NCBI GenBank assembly: GCA_921293015.1
Contig: OV121092.1
Location: forward strand, 46,027,064-46,091,063
Reading direction: 5' to 3'
From: Phorcus lineatus
Taxonomy: Eukaryota; Mollusca; Gastropoda; Trochida; Trochidae
Length of the DNA: 64,000 nt
Position 1 is the first letter of the stretch, and each line of letters opens with the position of its first letter. This document shows positions 29,086 through 44,000 of this stretch, piece by piece. The notes under the pieces were generated by a model. That model ran no database searches, had not been told where the DNA came from, and saw nothing but the letters and a program-made list of their open reading frames with translations. A program made the position numbers and the translations under genes.

Positions 29086-32000
29086 GTTGATGAATTATTC
29101 TTTGTTTTGTTTTTATAAATTATTTTCATTAAGTCACATCAACAAGATTTTATTTGATGAGGTAGAAAAGAATGATTAACGATTATTGACTGTTTACCTG
29201 TATGACACAAATGATATCTTTACTAGCACAAAGAGCATTCTTACACAAATAACTCTTTATCAGGAAGTTGATAATTAAAGGGCCATGTAGTTGGAGTCAA
29301 ATCTGTCAAACTTCATAAATGGTGGAATTTTATCGAGAAGTAGTGGTTTGTTCTGAAAATCAGCATCTAAGTGCTATTAAGTTCAATTAAGTGACAATAA
29401 ACAGGTTATAGACATGATTTGTGATTGAAAACAGGACAATGACGCACGCTATGCACTGACTCATGTATTTTTAAAAACTTACTTACAAAAGACACCAACA
29501 CAAATATATATTGGTAGTGTTTAGTAGGTCATTTAACTAATATATTTGTAAATTGGAAGTCAAATTTTTACTGCTTGACATTTATGCGGCCATCTTAATA
29601 TATTTGAAAACAAGAAAATATAATTATATGGGCATTTTAACAATAAAGATGCAACTTTAGAGGAGCGATTTGAACTTAATGTAAGACATAAAGTATTTTA
29701 ACACTTATTTCAACCACAGAAAGTATCATCAAACATTCTCTGTGTCACTTTAAGGAAGACTATTGAACTTCATATTTAAGTTGTCAAGAGAAATGAAACA
29801 CTCTAATAGACTCCTATTGTATCTTTCACATCTAATGTCATTGTACGGCATACAATTTGCATAGCTTTGAATTATTTGGATAATTGAAAATTCATTGACA
29901 ATTGATCCGGTAGGTGACTCTATTCAGATTATGCAATCATCAGAAAGCTTACAATTGATAAAGTATTGAAATGTTTGTAACAGTTCTAAACGTATGAATG
30001 ATCAAAGGATTGTATTATCCCTAATAATAAAGAATGAAATATTTGTAAAAGTAGATACCGTAATTTTCCAATGAAAACATAATGAAACTTATATATACAT
30101 ATGAGACACATGAAAGTTATCATCATCAATGTTAATAATAATTTCCTGTTTATTGTATGGAGACTTATGGTCATGTTATCATCTTATGACCAACTGCAGC
30201 TTGGCTGGGGAATTACAACTCATATGTGATAAAAGTGATATTGACATGGTAGAGGTCTTGAATAAATAATCAATATACATCCGTCATTGACACCAGATGT
30301 CAAGCAAAATGATATTGATTTTCCATATGGTAAAAACTGTATAATATTGCTCAATCAGTTCTGTCGTTGAGAAGTATTGAGATGCAGAAATCTTGTTGTA
30401 TGATCACGATCTGGTTAATTAGGTCAGTCAAGATTGAGTCAATAAGTGCATGTCATCATTTGATTCTTTTTTATGTTCTGAAGATTTTGCTCTTTGACTG
30501 CCTACATTGTAGTGGATGAATAACAATACTTGTTTTACATTGTCTTCAGGAAAGTTTATAGACATTAAGACTCGGTTATTAATTGATGGTATGCAATGGT
30601 GAACATTTCTTTTCATTTTATTACAACATTGACATGTGTTCCGATCCCTCTAGCAAGTGATCACTAAGTAAACTGGTTATACCTGTATGTTACCCCCTGA
30701 CAATTTTGAAACAAGATTTGTAGTAATCAGTTAAGTCAGAAGCATTATAATATTGTTATAATGTTTATTTTATTGTCAAACAATATTCTTATCAAAGTGT
30801 AACTGTGTGTTCTAGTATAGACTGTTACCATCTTACACAATACCAGTCTATATTGGTAACATGTTTAACAACCTCAGTCTTTATTATTGCAATTCATAAG
30901 AATATTACTTCAAGTTGTATCATAAGTCAGGTGGGTTGATGTAGCCTTTAGGGTGAATCAGTGTCCAGCAATATACAACAATATACAACAATGTACAATC
31001 TTCACTCACTGTCAGTTGGATCACAATCAGCTGATGTGAGTGATGGCTCTATCAGGGGGATTACAATGAGTTATTCCATACTGACGGTCTCCTGAGGGAA
31101 TATAGCAGCATATTGTAGCTATTGATATCACTAACCTCTGTTTATGATGTGCAAGCTATGATTTTATGATATATCAACACTTTGGATAACCTTTATGTTA
31201 CCTAAGGTGAGTCTTATATTTTTATTATGTATTAGAGTGATAGTTGATCACTGCTGTTCCTGGGTGATTAGATCAAAGGCTCTCTGTGGCAAATTCAGAA
31301 GTGACTAAAACCTCTTCATTGGTGAAAGTACATTTCTTCTTAAACATATATGAGCCATCTTTACAAATGGTGGACCCCTCCATGAGCAACACTGGTTGTT
31401 ATGTTATACAATTTGATATTAAAAATATTGATTATTTATTTCTTTGAACAGTCATATTTTAAATAAATACTGATGTTGACAAACATGGAAGTGCTTGATA
31501 TCTGATTTGTGAAAAGGAAATGTGACAATGGATAAAGAGTTTCCTATCTAAGCAATTTCCAATTCCCAAGTTACAACTGTGTTAAATCTGCGGTGACATT
31601 TGTTTGTATTAATTATTGTGTATTATTATATTGGATGTTTTAGTAGAATTTTCTGGTTTCATTTTATTATTAGATTTGTCTTGAGTAAACTGTAATAACA
31701 GATGTTTTTCATTTTTTCAAAATAAGATTTTTTTTAAAGAATTGTTATAGACATTTGGTAAAATGTTATATTCACATTTTTTATGATTTTTTTTCCATGT
31801 ATATATCTCTATTCATTTAGCAGTGTAAAAAAAAATGATTTTTTTAACTTTTCAACTTTTCAATTCTGAAGTATTCACTGCCTGATTATTTAGGATTTCT
31901 GATTTTATGAAATGATAAACATGTTGAGATTCATTGTAAAATATAGATACATCTTTCTCATGTCTACTGAAAAGAAGATGCAAACGGAATTGTAGTGTGC

Positions 32001-35000
32001 GAAAATTTGAAGTCCAATTGTTCTTGCTGTGATAAATATTCAACTCAGGAAACTGACAATCTAGATAGCGTACAGCAACATTTCCATTAATTTCTCATAA
32101 GGAAGAGAAAATCAACAATGGGATGATTATCAAATATGACAATATCATTCAGTGATTAATTCAGTTCTCCATGATTTAAAAAAAACTCGAACCATTTAAG
32201 AGAACATTTTAAGAATTTGTGCATTTTGTTGTTGGTAAAATAGCGAATGCAGACGACGGGATTTCATTATAATAGCTAACAGAAAGGATTTTGAAAGTTT
32301 ACATTTCAATTTATATAGATTACTAAAATCTAATAGACAATTAGACAAGTCTAATATGTTTAAATTAACTCAATCAGGGAATTCTTTATTGAGAAAACAT
32401 CCTGCAATATATTGCAATACGGAAAATCTCTGCAATACCAACCTCAACAATTATTAAAAAACTGTATTATGACTAGGAATCTTCATATTTTGTTATGAAT
32501 TTTATCTACAAGGTGTTGATATGCCTTTGAGGAGTTCCTCAAGGTTGCCAAAATTTGTGTTTACCTCTAACTGTCAAAACATGTAACATCACCTTCTTCT
32601 TTTGAATGTGATCACTTGTTGATATGACTAACTACTCATTTTTCAAATCATTTATCTAATGGAAAGGCAGTCAAACTTCATGCAGGAATATCTGAGCTGT
32701 GCTTATTTTTTCCCTGTTTTCTGAGAGCATTTTTTCTACTTTCAAGTCAAGAAATAAAAACCCAACCCGAAAATGCATGAATTAAATGTAGGCTTTATGA
32801 ACTTATATTTTTTGGATAATTTTGAGAAAGACAGGATATCTCGAGAGGTGTTTTTTTGAGCTATATATGCAATGGTGCAAGTTGGTGCAAATGAGGTCAC
32901 GCCCTTAATATAGTTATTAGTTCTTCTCTTATACATGCTGATGGATTCAAGATTTTGATTATAATTAAAAAATGTTTTGAGTGTCAAAACAATGATAGAG
33001 ACTATTTTGACAATGATTTATTGTATTCAAACCTAAAATAAATCATGTTAAGCCAAATGATCTACAGAGCCAATGGTCTTTTTACAAATGTAATGTAAGC
33101 TAATGGCATCCCAAATCTGTATTTCAATGATTTTTTCTAATTGAAGTTGGCCAGTTCTCATCAAGGATTACAATACTAAGAGATAAGTAGTTATCAGCCC
33201 GTCATTACTGTATAGAGATAGTGAAGGAAACACAGTGTGACATTACACACCCAGCCAGTGACATAAAGTATTCAGTTACCATTCTCTGTCTGACTATGTA
33301 TATCTTTTGTTGTGTTTTCATTGAATGATGTTCGTATTGCATCATGGTGTGTGTTATGTTTTATAAGTAGTGCATCACGTCTGTGTTGATCCAACAGAAA
33401 TAATTATGTTCTAACCAGTAACACAAAGTATCGAGTTACAAATGGTCTATTCTGCCCTGTACCCCTTCAGTGTTTAGTCAGGTCATATATATACCCCCCC
33501 ACCCCCCTCCCCCCCAACCAACCTTAATGAGTACTGGTCATATTGTCCCCAACCAGCCCTCTCTGTCTGTTTAAGCATATTGTTGCATTTCCAAAATTTT
33601 TCTCAATTTTTAGCTCATCAGGTCTGAAAGACCCGATGGGCTTATGGCATGGCATGGCGTCCGGCGTCTGTCCATCCGTCCATCCGTCCGTCCGTCCGTC
33701 CGTCCATCCGTAAACTTTTCACTTTTTCGACTTCTTCTCCAGAACCAATGACTCTAGAGAGCTGAAATTTTATGTGCATACTCCTTGGCAAATGGGGATT
33801 CTAAATTGTAGATTTCGTGACCCATTGACCCCAAACGGGGTCACAAGGGTCAAAACCTTAAAAATCTATTTTAATCTTCTTCTCCAGTTCCAAAAGGTCC
33901 AGAGAGCTGAAAAGTTGTGTGTAGACTTCTTGGCCAATGGGGATTCTAAATTGTAGATTTTGTGATCCCATGACCCCAAATGAGGTCAGAGGGGTCAAAA
34001 CATGAAAAACCTATTTTCATCTTCTTCTCCAGTTCCAAAAGGTCCAGACAGCTGAATAGTTGTGTGTAGACTCCTTGGGCACTGGAGATTCTAAATTGTA
34101 GGTTTGGTGACCCCATGACCCCAAATGGGGTCACAGGGGTCAAAACCTGAAAAAACTATTTTCATCTTCTTCTCCAGTTCCAAAAGGTCTAGAGAGCTGA
34201 AAAGGTGTGTGTAGACTCCTTGGCCAACGGGGATTCTAAATTGTAGGTTTGGTGACCCCATGACCCCAAATGGGGTCACAGGTGTCAAAACCTAAAAAAC
34301 CTAATTTCATCTTTTTCCCTAGTTCCAAAAGGTCTAGAGAGCTGAAAAGGTGTGTGTAGACTCCTTGGCCAACGGGGATTCTAAATTGTAGGTTTGGTGA
34401 CCCATGACCCCAAATGGGGTCACAGGGGTCAAAACCTAAAAAACCTAATTTCATCTTTTTCCCTAGTTCCAAAAGGTCTAGAGAGCTGAAAAATTGTGTG
34501 AAGACTCCTTGGACACTGGGGATTCTAAATTGTAGGTTTGGTGACTACTTGACCCCAAATTGGGTCACAGGGGTCAAAACCTTAAAATCCTACTTTCATC
34601 TTCTTCTCCAGTTCCAAAAGGTCTTGATAGCTTAATAGTTGTGTGTAGACTCCTTGGACAATGGGGATTCTGAATTGTAGGTTCGGTGACCCCTTGACCC
34701 CAAATGGGGTCACAGGGGTCAAAACCTGAAAAACCTATTTTCATCTTCTTCTCCAGTTCCAAAAGGTCTAGAGAGCTGAAAAGGTGTGTGTAGACTCCTT
34801 GGCCAACGGGGATTCTAAATTGTAGGTTTGGTGACCCCATGACCCCAAATGGGGTCACAGGGGTCAAAACCTAAAAAACCTAATTTCATCTTTTTCCCTA
34901 GTTCCAAAAGGTCTAGAGAGCTGAAAAATTGTGTGAAGACTCCTTGGACACTGGGGATTCTAAATTGTAGGTTTGGTGACCACTTGACCCCAAATGGGGT

Positions 35001-38000
35001 CACAGGGGTCAAAACCTTAAAATCCTACTTTCATCTTCTTCTCCAGTTCCAAAAGGTCTTGATAGCTGAAAAGGTGTGTGTAGACCGGCAATGGGCCTTT
35101 TCTATTTGATTGTGAATAACTCGGACGTTGGGACAGGCTATCTTTCCTACACTGCCCATGACCCCATGATCTAAACTCAAACACCTATTTCTATCAAAAG
35201 TCTGATGAGCTACAGAGCCCATGGCTCTATTTTTCTTCATTTCCTATTTAAATAATGTTCTGCTAAATTATCTAGTTGCGCCTTACGATGAAAGATATCA
35301 TCTTAAATCAAATTTGCATACTCTATGCAAATTTTCCCGGTGTAGCAGGCCATTTCTTCCCCAGTCTAAACTTTCCCCGGGGAGAAAATAGCCTTGGCCA
35401 AACTTTCCCCGGGGAAGGTTCGGCCTAGGCTATTTTCTCCCCGGGGAAAGTTTAGACTAGGCCAAACTTTCCCCCCCTGGGCTCTATCTTCCCCGGGGAA
35501 AGTCTGGCCTAGGCCAAACTTTCCCCACCCTTGATTCTACCTATAGCTATTTTCTATTGTCAAAATTCATGGCAATTTGAACCCCACTTAACTTACACTT
35601 ACAAATCCTGTTCTTGTATCAATAATGTGCAGACATTAACTTATATTGACAACTTCTCTGCCTTTCTTGTCTAACTAGTTTAACTTTCTATTCGGGGGGA
35701 GTCTGGCCTAGCTAGGCTTTTTCATCCCACCCTTGTTATTCATGTTCAGAGGGGAAGTTCTGGCCTAGCTAGGCTATTTCTTCCCCACCCTTGTTATTTA
35801 TTTTCAGGGGGAAGCTCTGGCCTAGCTAGGCTATTTCTTCCCCCTCCTTGTTATTTATTTTCAGGGAGTAAATTCTGGCCTAGCTAGGCTATTTTTCCCC
35901 CACCCTCAGTCTTCATATATTAGGAGGGAGAGTCTGGCCTAGCTAGGCTTTTTCTTCCCCACCCTTGTTATCTATTTTCAGGGGGGAAGTTCCTGCCTAG
36001 CTAGGCTATTTCCACCCACCCTTGTTATTTATTTTCAGAGGGGAAGTTCTGGCCTAGCTAGGCTATTTCCCCCCACCCTTGTTATTTATTTTCAGAGGGG
36101 AAGTTCTGGCCTAGCTAGGCTATTTCCCCCCACCCTTGTTATTTATTTTCAGGGGGGAAGTTCTGGTCTAGCTAGGCTATTTCTTCCCCACCCTCAGTCT
36201 TCATTTTCAGGGGGGGAAAGAGTGGGGAAGAAATAGCCCAGCTAGGCCAGAGTTTCCCCACTCTAAATAAATACCAAGGGTGGGGAAAAAATAGCCTGGC
36301 TTAACCAGAATTTCCCCCTTTATATAATCACCCACCTGTATATAGTTCTTACAATATAGAATGAAAACAAGCAATTTTGTGAAAGTAGCCTAGTTAGACC
36401 AGAATGTTATCAGTTGAACATATGGATGAAAGGCAAAAACGTTGCCAATATAAGTGAAAACACTATAGATAAAAGAAGAGGATTTGTAAGTATTAGTTAG
36501 GTGGGGTCCAAATTGCTATGAGTGAAGACAATAGAAAAAGGTGTAGGTAAAATCAAGGGTGGGGAAGGTTTGGCTTAGGCCAGAGTCACATTTGACCAAA
36601 TGTCAAGCCCCCTTTTTATTTAAATATACAGAAAAACAGGAAAGACGTTGAATTTTAATTTACCTTCATAACATTTTCTGGATCTTGTTCTAGAAAAGGT
36701 ATGTTATGATATTGATGTTAGCTGTTATGCCAACTCAACCATTAAAACATTGAAGTGTTAAAATCTCTATCAAAGACATAATAAGAATATGTTCCACTTT
36801 ACATTCGATCTTCATGTTGAAATAACCTTTATGATAGGGTTATGTCAGGAATAATCTTTGTGATGATGTACTATATCTTATAGTTCATAGTCTTGAAAGG
36901 TGTGGAACTACACCTACAAGAATATCAAGAGAATGGATACTTTGGCATTTTCCATTATTTCGAGTATCTGCTCTTGTAGCCTACAATTTTTATTTTTTAT
37001 GCAAGAGTGAATTTATAGGTAGAATAAAGTAATTACTTTTTTTAGTTAATAATTTACCTTCATAAAATTTTCTGGATCTTGTTCGCTGTTCTGCCAACTC
37101 AACCATAAAAACATTAGAGTGTTAAAATCTCTATCCAAGACAAAATAAGAATATGTTCCTCTTTTAAATTCAATCTTCATGTTGACCTTAATTATAGTGA
37201 TGTGTCTCACAGGAATAATCTTAGAAACATTGTGACATTGAGTATTTGTTATATACATGTTTGCAGTAGGGTGGTATAGCAATACCATTGTATCCAAAGC
37301 ATAACTCCAAAATGATACACCTCGGCCTTAATAAACTTTATGCATATATCATTCATGATATTAAATGTGACTTAGTTTAGATAATAATATAATATATAAT
37401 TCAATAGTTAATTTAACTTATGGATTAATTCAATCTTAGTTTTCATTAAACTTTTATCAACAACCATGAAGAGATACAAATAATAAATCATTCTCATATT
37501 TCATCCAATCCTGACAAAAATGAATAGAAATGAATGGATAACAACTTCTTTATTCATGATATGCAAAGTTTCTACACAGATTCTTAAGTTGTTAACATCA
37601 TTTGCTTGATACATGAATCTGTGTATAAATGTTTCTTGTCTTGAACAAAGAAGTTGTTAACCATAAAGTTCTCTTCATTATCATGGTTTGGACTTCAAAA
37701 TGCCCCTCATAGACATCCTGCTAAATCAGCGTAATTGAATCCGCTGATCCAGATCCTTCCATATACCCTGATCTCTTTCAAGCCAAATCCCTCGTACGGC
37801 TGGCGCGGCTTGATGTTCATGGGTGTGCTCACCTGTTATTGTTTAAGCCAATGAAATGTCGTTGACCAAGGAGCTTGAAGCTACTCTTTTGAACTTAACA
37901 GAATTTTCCATCCGGGTTGTGCCGCTGTTGCTGGATGCAAGTCGTCTCATTGGCTGGTTAGATAGCTAGCAATACAAGGCTTTTGGCCTAAAGGATATCA

Positions 38001-41000
38001 TGGTATATGGAAGGTGCTTGATCAGCGGATTCAATTACACTGATGAAGCAGGATGCTCAAAGAAGGCATTATCATTTCTAGTCTGAAAGCTGTACTGACT
38101 GTGTCACACCTTGTTTTTTTATGTGTAATAAGATATTATGTTCACTTATATTTATGTGGCACTTGGTTTAAATTTTCTTGTATAAATTAGTATTTACTAG
38201 AAATGAGAAAGTTTATTGTCTTCTTCCCAGCCGGTCCCAACAGAGTATGCTAATCTGCCCATGGCGGGGAAAGGAGATAGCGGAATCCCGCCTCAGTCAC
38301 AATCCGAAGATGGAGATGGGGGTCGCAGACTGGTGGATTATCTCCCCTGGTTCATCTACAACGAAAATGGCCCCGACCGACCTTACTACATCAATGTAGA
38401 TACAGGTGAAAAGACGTTTAAACCCCCGCGACATAAAAACCAGGTAAGGATTTGATGAATCTGATATTTCCTTCTTTTCAGAATTACTTTAAAACTTTAT
38501 ATTTGGAGGGATTCCTAGGCGTCCAAATAAGTTGCAGTAGTTTCTGTTTTTTCTTCAGGGGGAAATCATTAAAGCTACAGTTCTATGAAGGGATATATTG
38601 ATTCATTCTTTTGGTATATTTTCTGTTGGGACTTGTTACTCATCTTTTATCTGATTGAATTCTGCAGAGCTCCTTGTCCACAGGAACTTTGTACAGGAAG
38701 TGAGCCTGATATTGACAGCCAATCAGCTGGTAGGGCTGATCAATATCTGACCAATCAGATCCATGCTCTTTTGGGCATTTCAGCTTATCAATTTCGCTAT
38801 GTATCAATGAATATCAGCAAAGCATACATATATTTGTGCTACAGTACAAACATTTCTGTGTGTCATGTTTGCTATTTTGAATAACTGTTCCTGATCATGC
38901 AATCCTGTTAAGCGATCCATAGGCGCCGCCATTTTGAAAACATTTGAAGAAACTTTTGGGAAAATATGTTTACGATATTCACTTCACAGCTTCTCACAGG
39001 AAAGCAATGTATGAACTTCTAAATTACTTTTAGAAATTTGAAAGCATTTTATTGTGATTAGTAAGATTATAACTTCCTGTGGACAAGGAACTTTATGGAA
39101 TTCCATCAGATCAAAGATGAGTGACAACCCAAAATTAGACTAGGGAATGAATCAATGATTTGTTTGAGAGAATAATGTTCAAATTGTTTTTTCAATGAAA
39201 TGACATTAAATTGTAAGATAGGAGCTAGATTGAGTGTTTGATAAGCAGCCAGTACAGAGATATGTAAGAGATTATACCATAATGGGCTATTAAAGATGTA
39301 AATCATTTTCTGTTTTAGAAAATAGCAGAGAAACTGTCTCCAACATTCCCAAAAATAATATTTGAGGACCCAAGTGATTCTCCAAGAGAGGCTACTCCGC
39401 TGTCAGAGTACGATGAAGTGAGAGAGGACGGCAAATTGTTTTTTGTACACAAGACTACCAAAGATAAGGTGAGTACAGGATGTCAAGATTTTCTTGGATA
39501 GAAAAACAATTCTTATTGTTTTAGTTTCATTTTCTATATATGATTGAAAATATCTGAGTAAAATCTTAAAAAACTGACCCTAATTTCCAAAACTACCTCA
39601 GTGCTAAAGGTATCCTCAGCCAATAGTAATAGCAGTGAGTTGCAATCACCTTAAGGATCTTTGTAGAAGAGGACCCTGCACTTCAAGATGTCTTGATTCA
39701 ATCATTTCTTCAGCAGGCTCAAAAGTGTTATCTTGTACACATCACAAAATGTTAGAAAGAATGATTTTGTGATGGTTTGGTTCTTTGAGAGGGAATATTT
39801 TGTTTTGTAATGTTAATGACAAGACAAGACGAAGTAACTAAGTTTTCAACACATATGGCACTGTCTTGTGTAGTAATCTTCAAATGTTTCTTTTTCATCT
39901 GTTGACTTTTAGCCCGCTCATCTGGACATAGAATTAAAGTTTCTCTCAGTGTTCGTCTTGCTACATCAGAGTATTTGAATCAGCAGAGCCCCTTCAATAC
40001 CCTGATCTTCTTCAGGCTAAATGCCTCGTATTAATATGTATATAATCAACCAATGAAACGACTCACATAAAAATTTTAACAGCACAAACCGAATGCCAAC
40101 TGAATTGAGTTTGAGATATTAGCTTCAAGCCCCTTGCAAAATGACATTTCAATGGCTGGAAAAATGACATGTAACCATTGCAACGAAGAAGTAGCTTTCT
40201 GCTATAAGAGGCAATTGACCTGAAGGAGATCATTGTATTTGAAGGAGATTTCGGCTGCTGGAGCAGGAAGTTAGTTTTCAGGTAGTTGTATATGTTTGGC
40301 AGTAGTCTCTATGACTATCTTCCTGCTCTGAGTAAGTTTAAATAATCTTGGTCCAGGTGAAGAAAGTATTCAAATTTAGACTTTCCGTAAATAACCAATG
40401 TCTTACACTTACAGTTTGAGAAGACAAATGAGTCAGGGAGTCAGTACTACTTCCATGTCAAGTCGGGGGAGTCCTTCTGGGAGCTGCCCTCCTCCCTCAG
40501 TGTGAGATATTAACCCTTAACCTTCAGACCAGGGATCCTTGCCAATGATAATGAAACCCTTAATGCTAGCTTCTCGCTTCTTAAAGACCTATTTGCTCTC
40601 AGAGTTAAATGATTAACCCTCAAAGGGGCATTAGCATGTTCCTGTAGATAAATAGTTTTATCTCACAAAAAGGAGAATATAATCTTTTAATTGCATGACA
40701 ATGTTTTTCAATCAAATTAAGAAGTTTTTTTTAATGAATGCAAATCCAATTGTCTACCTCAAATCAAACACTTATCTTGTAGTTTTACAATGATCAAATA
40801 AACCACAATTGTATTTCCACACTTAAGTTATTTTGTCTACAAATTTAGTTAAAACAAATTTAGTTACCTATTACCGTATTCGACTTAATAACCGCCTACT
40901 CCCCTATAAGCGCCCACCCACCACGTTTTTGACTGAACAATATGCGTCCTGATTTAGCGCCCACCTCTCAACATTGCTTACCTTGCATGCTGATTCATTG

Positions 41001-44000
41001 AAGAAGGTTTTTTCAGTCTTTCAATAAGTCTTTTACTTCCACTAAAGTGAAGAATACAGGGTATTTCAAGACCCCCAGCCACCATCAAAATAATAAAAGT
41101 TACAAAACCATATTTCAAAGACATGTGTATCGTAAGAAAACACTTTGAAGACTAAACTTGAGGACAATTTTTATCCTTTTAATAAGCGCCCCCTTTTACC
41201 AATTTTTTAAGCGCCCTGGGCGCTTATCACGTCGAATACGGTATTTTAAAAGTAAGCTTATCATAACAGAGGTGGCACTTTCAATCTAGGACAGCTATTC
41301 TTTGCATATATTCATTACATTTCATTGTTTCATATGAATTATTTTGAGAAAAATATCAACTTGAAGTTATTCAGTTATAAAAATAAAATATAATATAATA
41401 AAATAAAATAATAAAATACTTTTGCAACATGGATCTTGCTTTCCAGCCTCGATTTCACAATGGGGACTCCATGGATGAGAACCGCAACCCTCGATCCAGC
41501 CAATCACTGCGCTTCTCCAAGGCCAAGTCGATGTGTGAACCAATGGATTACTTGAAGGGAGAACACGGTGGGGTCAAAGCTCACACGTTACCTCCCAGTT
41601 TCTCCTATGGCAGTCGGCTCTCGGTAGGTTAATAGCGTGTTTCAGTCTTTTAAATTTTGGTGATGGAACTTCGGTTTTTAAGAATATGAAATTATATCAC
41701 TCACTTGTTAAGCCTCATTTTCTTTATTGATAAATTTTGTTTTTAAAGTTAAGTTTCTTTTGGGAATTGTTGATGGTCAGTGTGTTAACAATGGACATCC
41801 GACAGATGAAAGTTTGGTTAATTGTCTGTCTCATTTAGATCCAACATAGCACCTTGTATCGAGCTGTGTTTCTAGAACTTCTCTATATGGTTTTGTTATA
41901 TTCATTCAGGTGTGAGGTGTAAGGGTGTATGAAAGTAAAATATCTAATTCAACTTGAGTAATTCTGAAAAGAAGCAGATTTTATAAAAAAAACTTTCTTA
42001 ATGTTTAATCGCTAGTTTGATCAATGATAATGATTTAAATCTCATGACTAAGTAGAGTTGTATTGTTAAAACAGATAACTTTCATAACATTAAAGAAGTA
42101 AAGATATCTTTGTAGAGTGTTTCAATATTACATTGTTTTTATCTTTAGAATTGTCACAATTTAATGAAAATTATTTCTGAGCTATGTTTACTGTTGCATT
42201 GTCAGCACATGCATTTCATCACCCTTCAGCACAAACTGTTGATTTCATGTGCAATTCCTTTATTCATTTGTCAACATCCACACCTTACATTTAAAGGGAG
42301 GGTACTATCTAGGTAAACAAAATGGTGGACTCCTTGATAGAACTATCCCTATAAAAGTGATTGTCATTTATGTATACTGCATAACTTAAGTTAACTTATT
42401 ATGCGTTGAGCGCAATCCAATCATTTCATGTTTCAACATCCAAACCTTACTTTTAAAGGGAGGGTTCTATCAGGGTAAACATAATGGCTGACCACCTCAG
42501 AGTCGATAGAATCATCCCTTTAAATGTGCATTTAACAAGGTCACAATTCATGGTTTGAGCACAATCCAAGGCTTGCACCTATTCCTCAGCAATACTACTT
42601 GTGTGTGACAGTTTTGTGACATGTTTATATTGTATCAGTTATACCCATTAAATGCCCTTAGGGTGAAACATAAGCAGTGTTAGATGTTTCATATGTGCAC
42701 ATGTGCCAATGTCTCTTTTATCAAACAATGACTATTCTAGTTCAGAGTCTTCTATTTCAGCTACTGTGACATCATGAAACAATTTTTCATGATGCCACTG
42801 AAACGGATTGTTTCCTTTACCTTTCTGTTAAATAAAATGAATAAAATTGGTGATTTAGTTATTACACTGAAAACTATGTTCTATGGCCTTTGTCGACCTT
42901 GTGCAAATTTGTGCATAATCTTCACTTTTGCTCGAGTAATATTTGCTCGAGTAAAATACCACTGGTTTTGTTAAGGCATGTGATACCTTGCATATGATAA
43001 TTCTCAGGAAATAATTTCTATGCAGCAAATGAAGGAGTCTTTTTCTTGGATTTTACTTTTCTGGTTTTTTTAAAGTTTCTGTTATTGATTATTAGCAAGA
43101 AATGCTATATTTTTTCTGTTTCTTAGTTTGATATTTGATTATCTACTTTATTTGACTTGATTCCTGGATTCATTCTGTAGTGAAATTGAAACAGTCTTCT
43201 ACAACACCCAAACACTGTTTTGCAAGAACCTCCATTTTTCAGTTTTCTTACTTTTTGTACTTAATGCAATATACATTGGGCATCTACTACACCCAGTTCA
43301 GCCATTTGTCATTTGGCGTGAGTGGTGTGTATTCAATGTTGATTGGAATGACAACACCCACGATAAAAGTTAAGATAAAACACTGATGTTTTTATGAATT
43401 TATTCAATAGATTTGATTCAGATAACTCAAATTAATGAAGAAAAAACAAAGGAAATCAACATAAAAAAGGATCTTGGCCATGTGACTTCTGATATCAAAT
43501 TATGTCAGAGAGAGTTTGCTTAAGTGACAGATCATCAAAACTCATCATTGAGAGTAAAAGAATTAGTTAACTTCACGGATCTCAGGATGTTCCAGCATTG
43601 TCCTCACCATTGTAACATCACAGCAGTATTGTCAATGAGGTCATCACATTGTGAGGTCACCATGGTTGATGCGGTGATGTCATCACAATAAAGTTTTATT
43701 GAAATCTATGTTATGATATTGATTAGATATTGCATGATATGACACAACCAAAATCTTCTGTGGGCGCCAGTTTTGTATCATAATGAGTAATGAGTAACAA
43801 GGTTTTTCAGTTAGTTTCTGTCTCTGTAACGATCTCAAACATCTCGATCTCCTAGTCCAATCCTCATCATCTCTCTATTGCTGCATGACAGCTTTCACTG
43901 ATATCAAACCTCTCTCTTTCTTTTCTAGACTATATGTTGTAATATCTTGAATCGTGAAACTTAATCTGCCAATATTCATATCATGATACATTGCCTGTAT

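Noticed and set aside
43830..43900. Third copy of the KSRPxSP exon (frame QTSRSPSPI)
   Set aside because: A TAA lies just upstream in that frame with no acceptor between, so it cannot be an exon of this gene.
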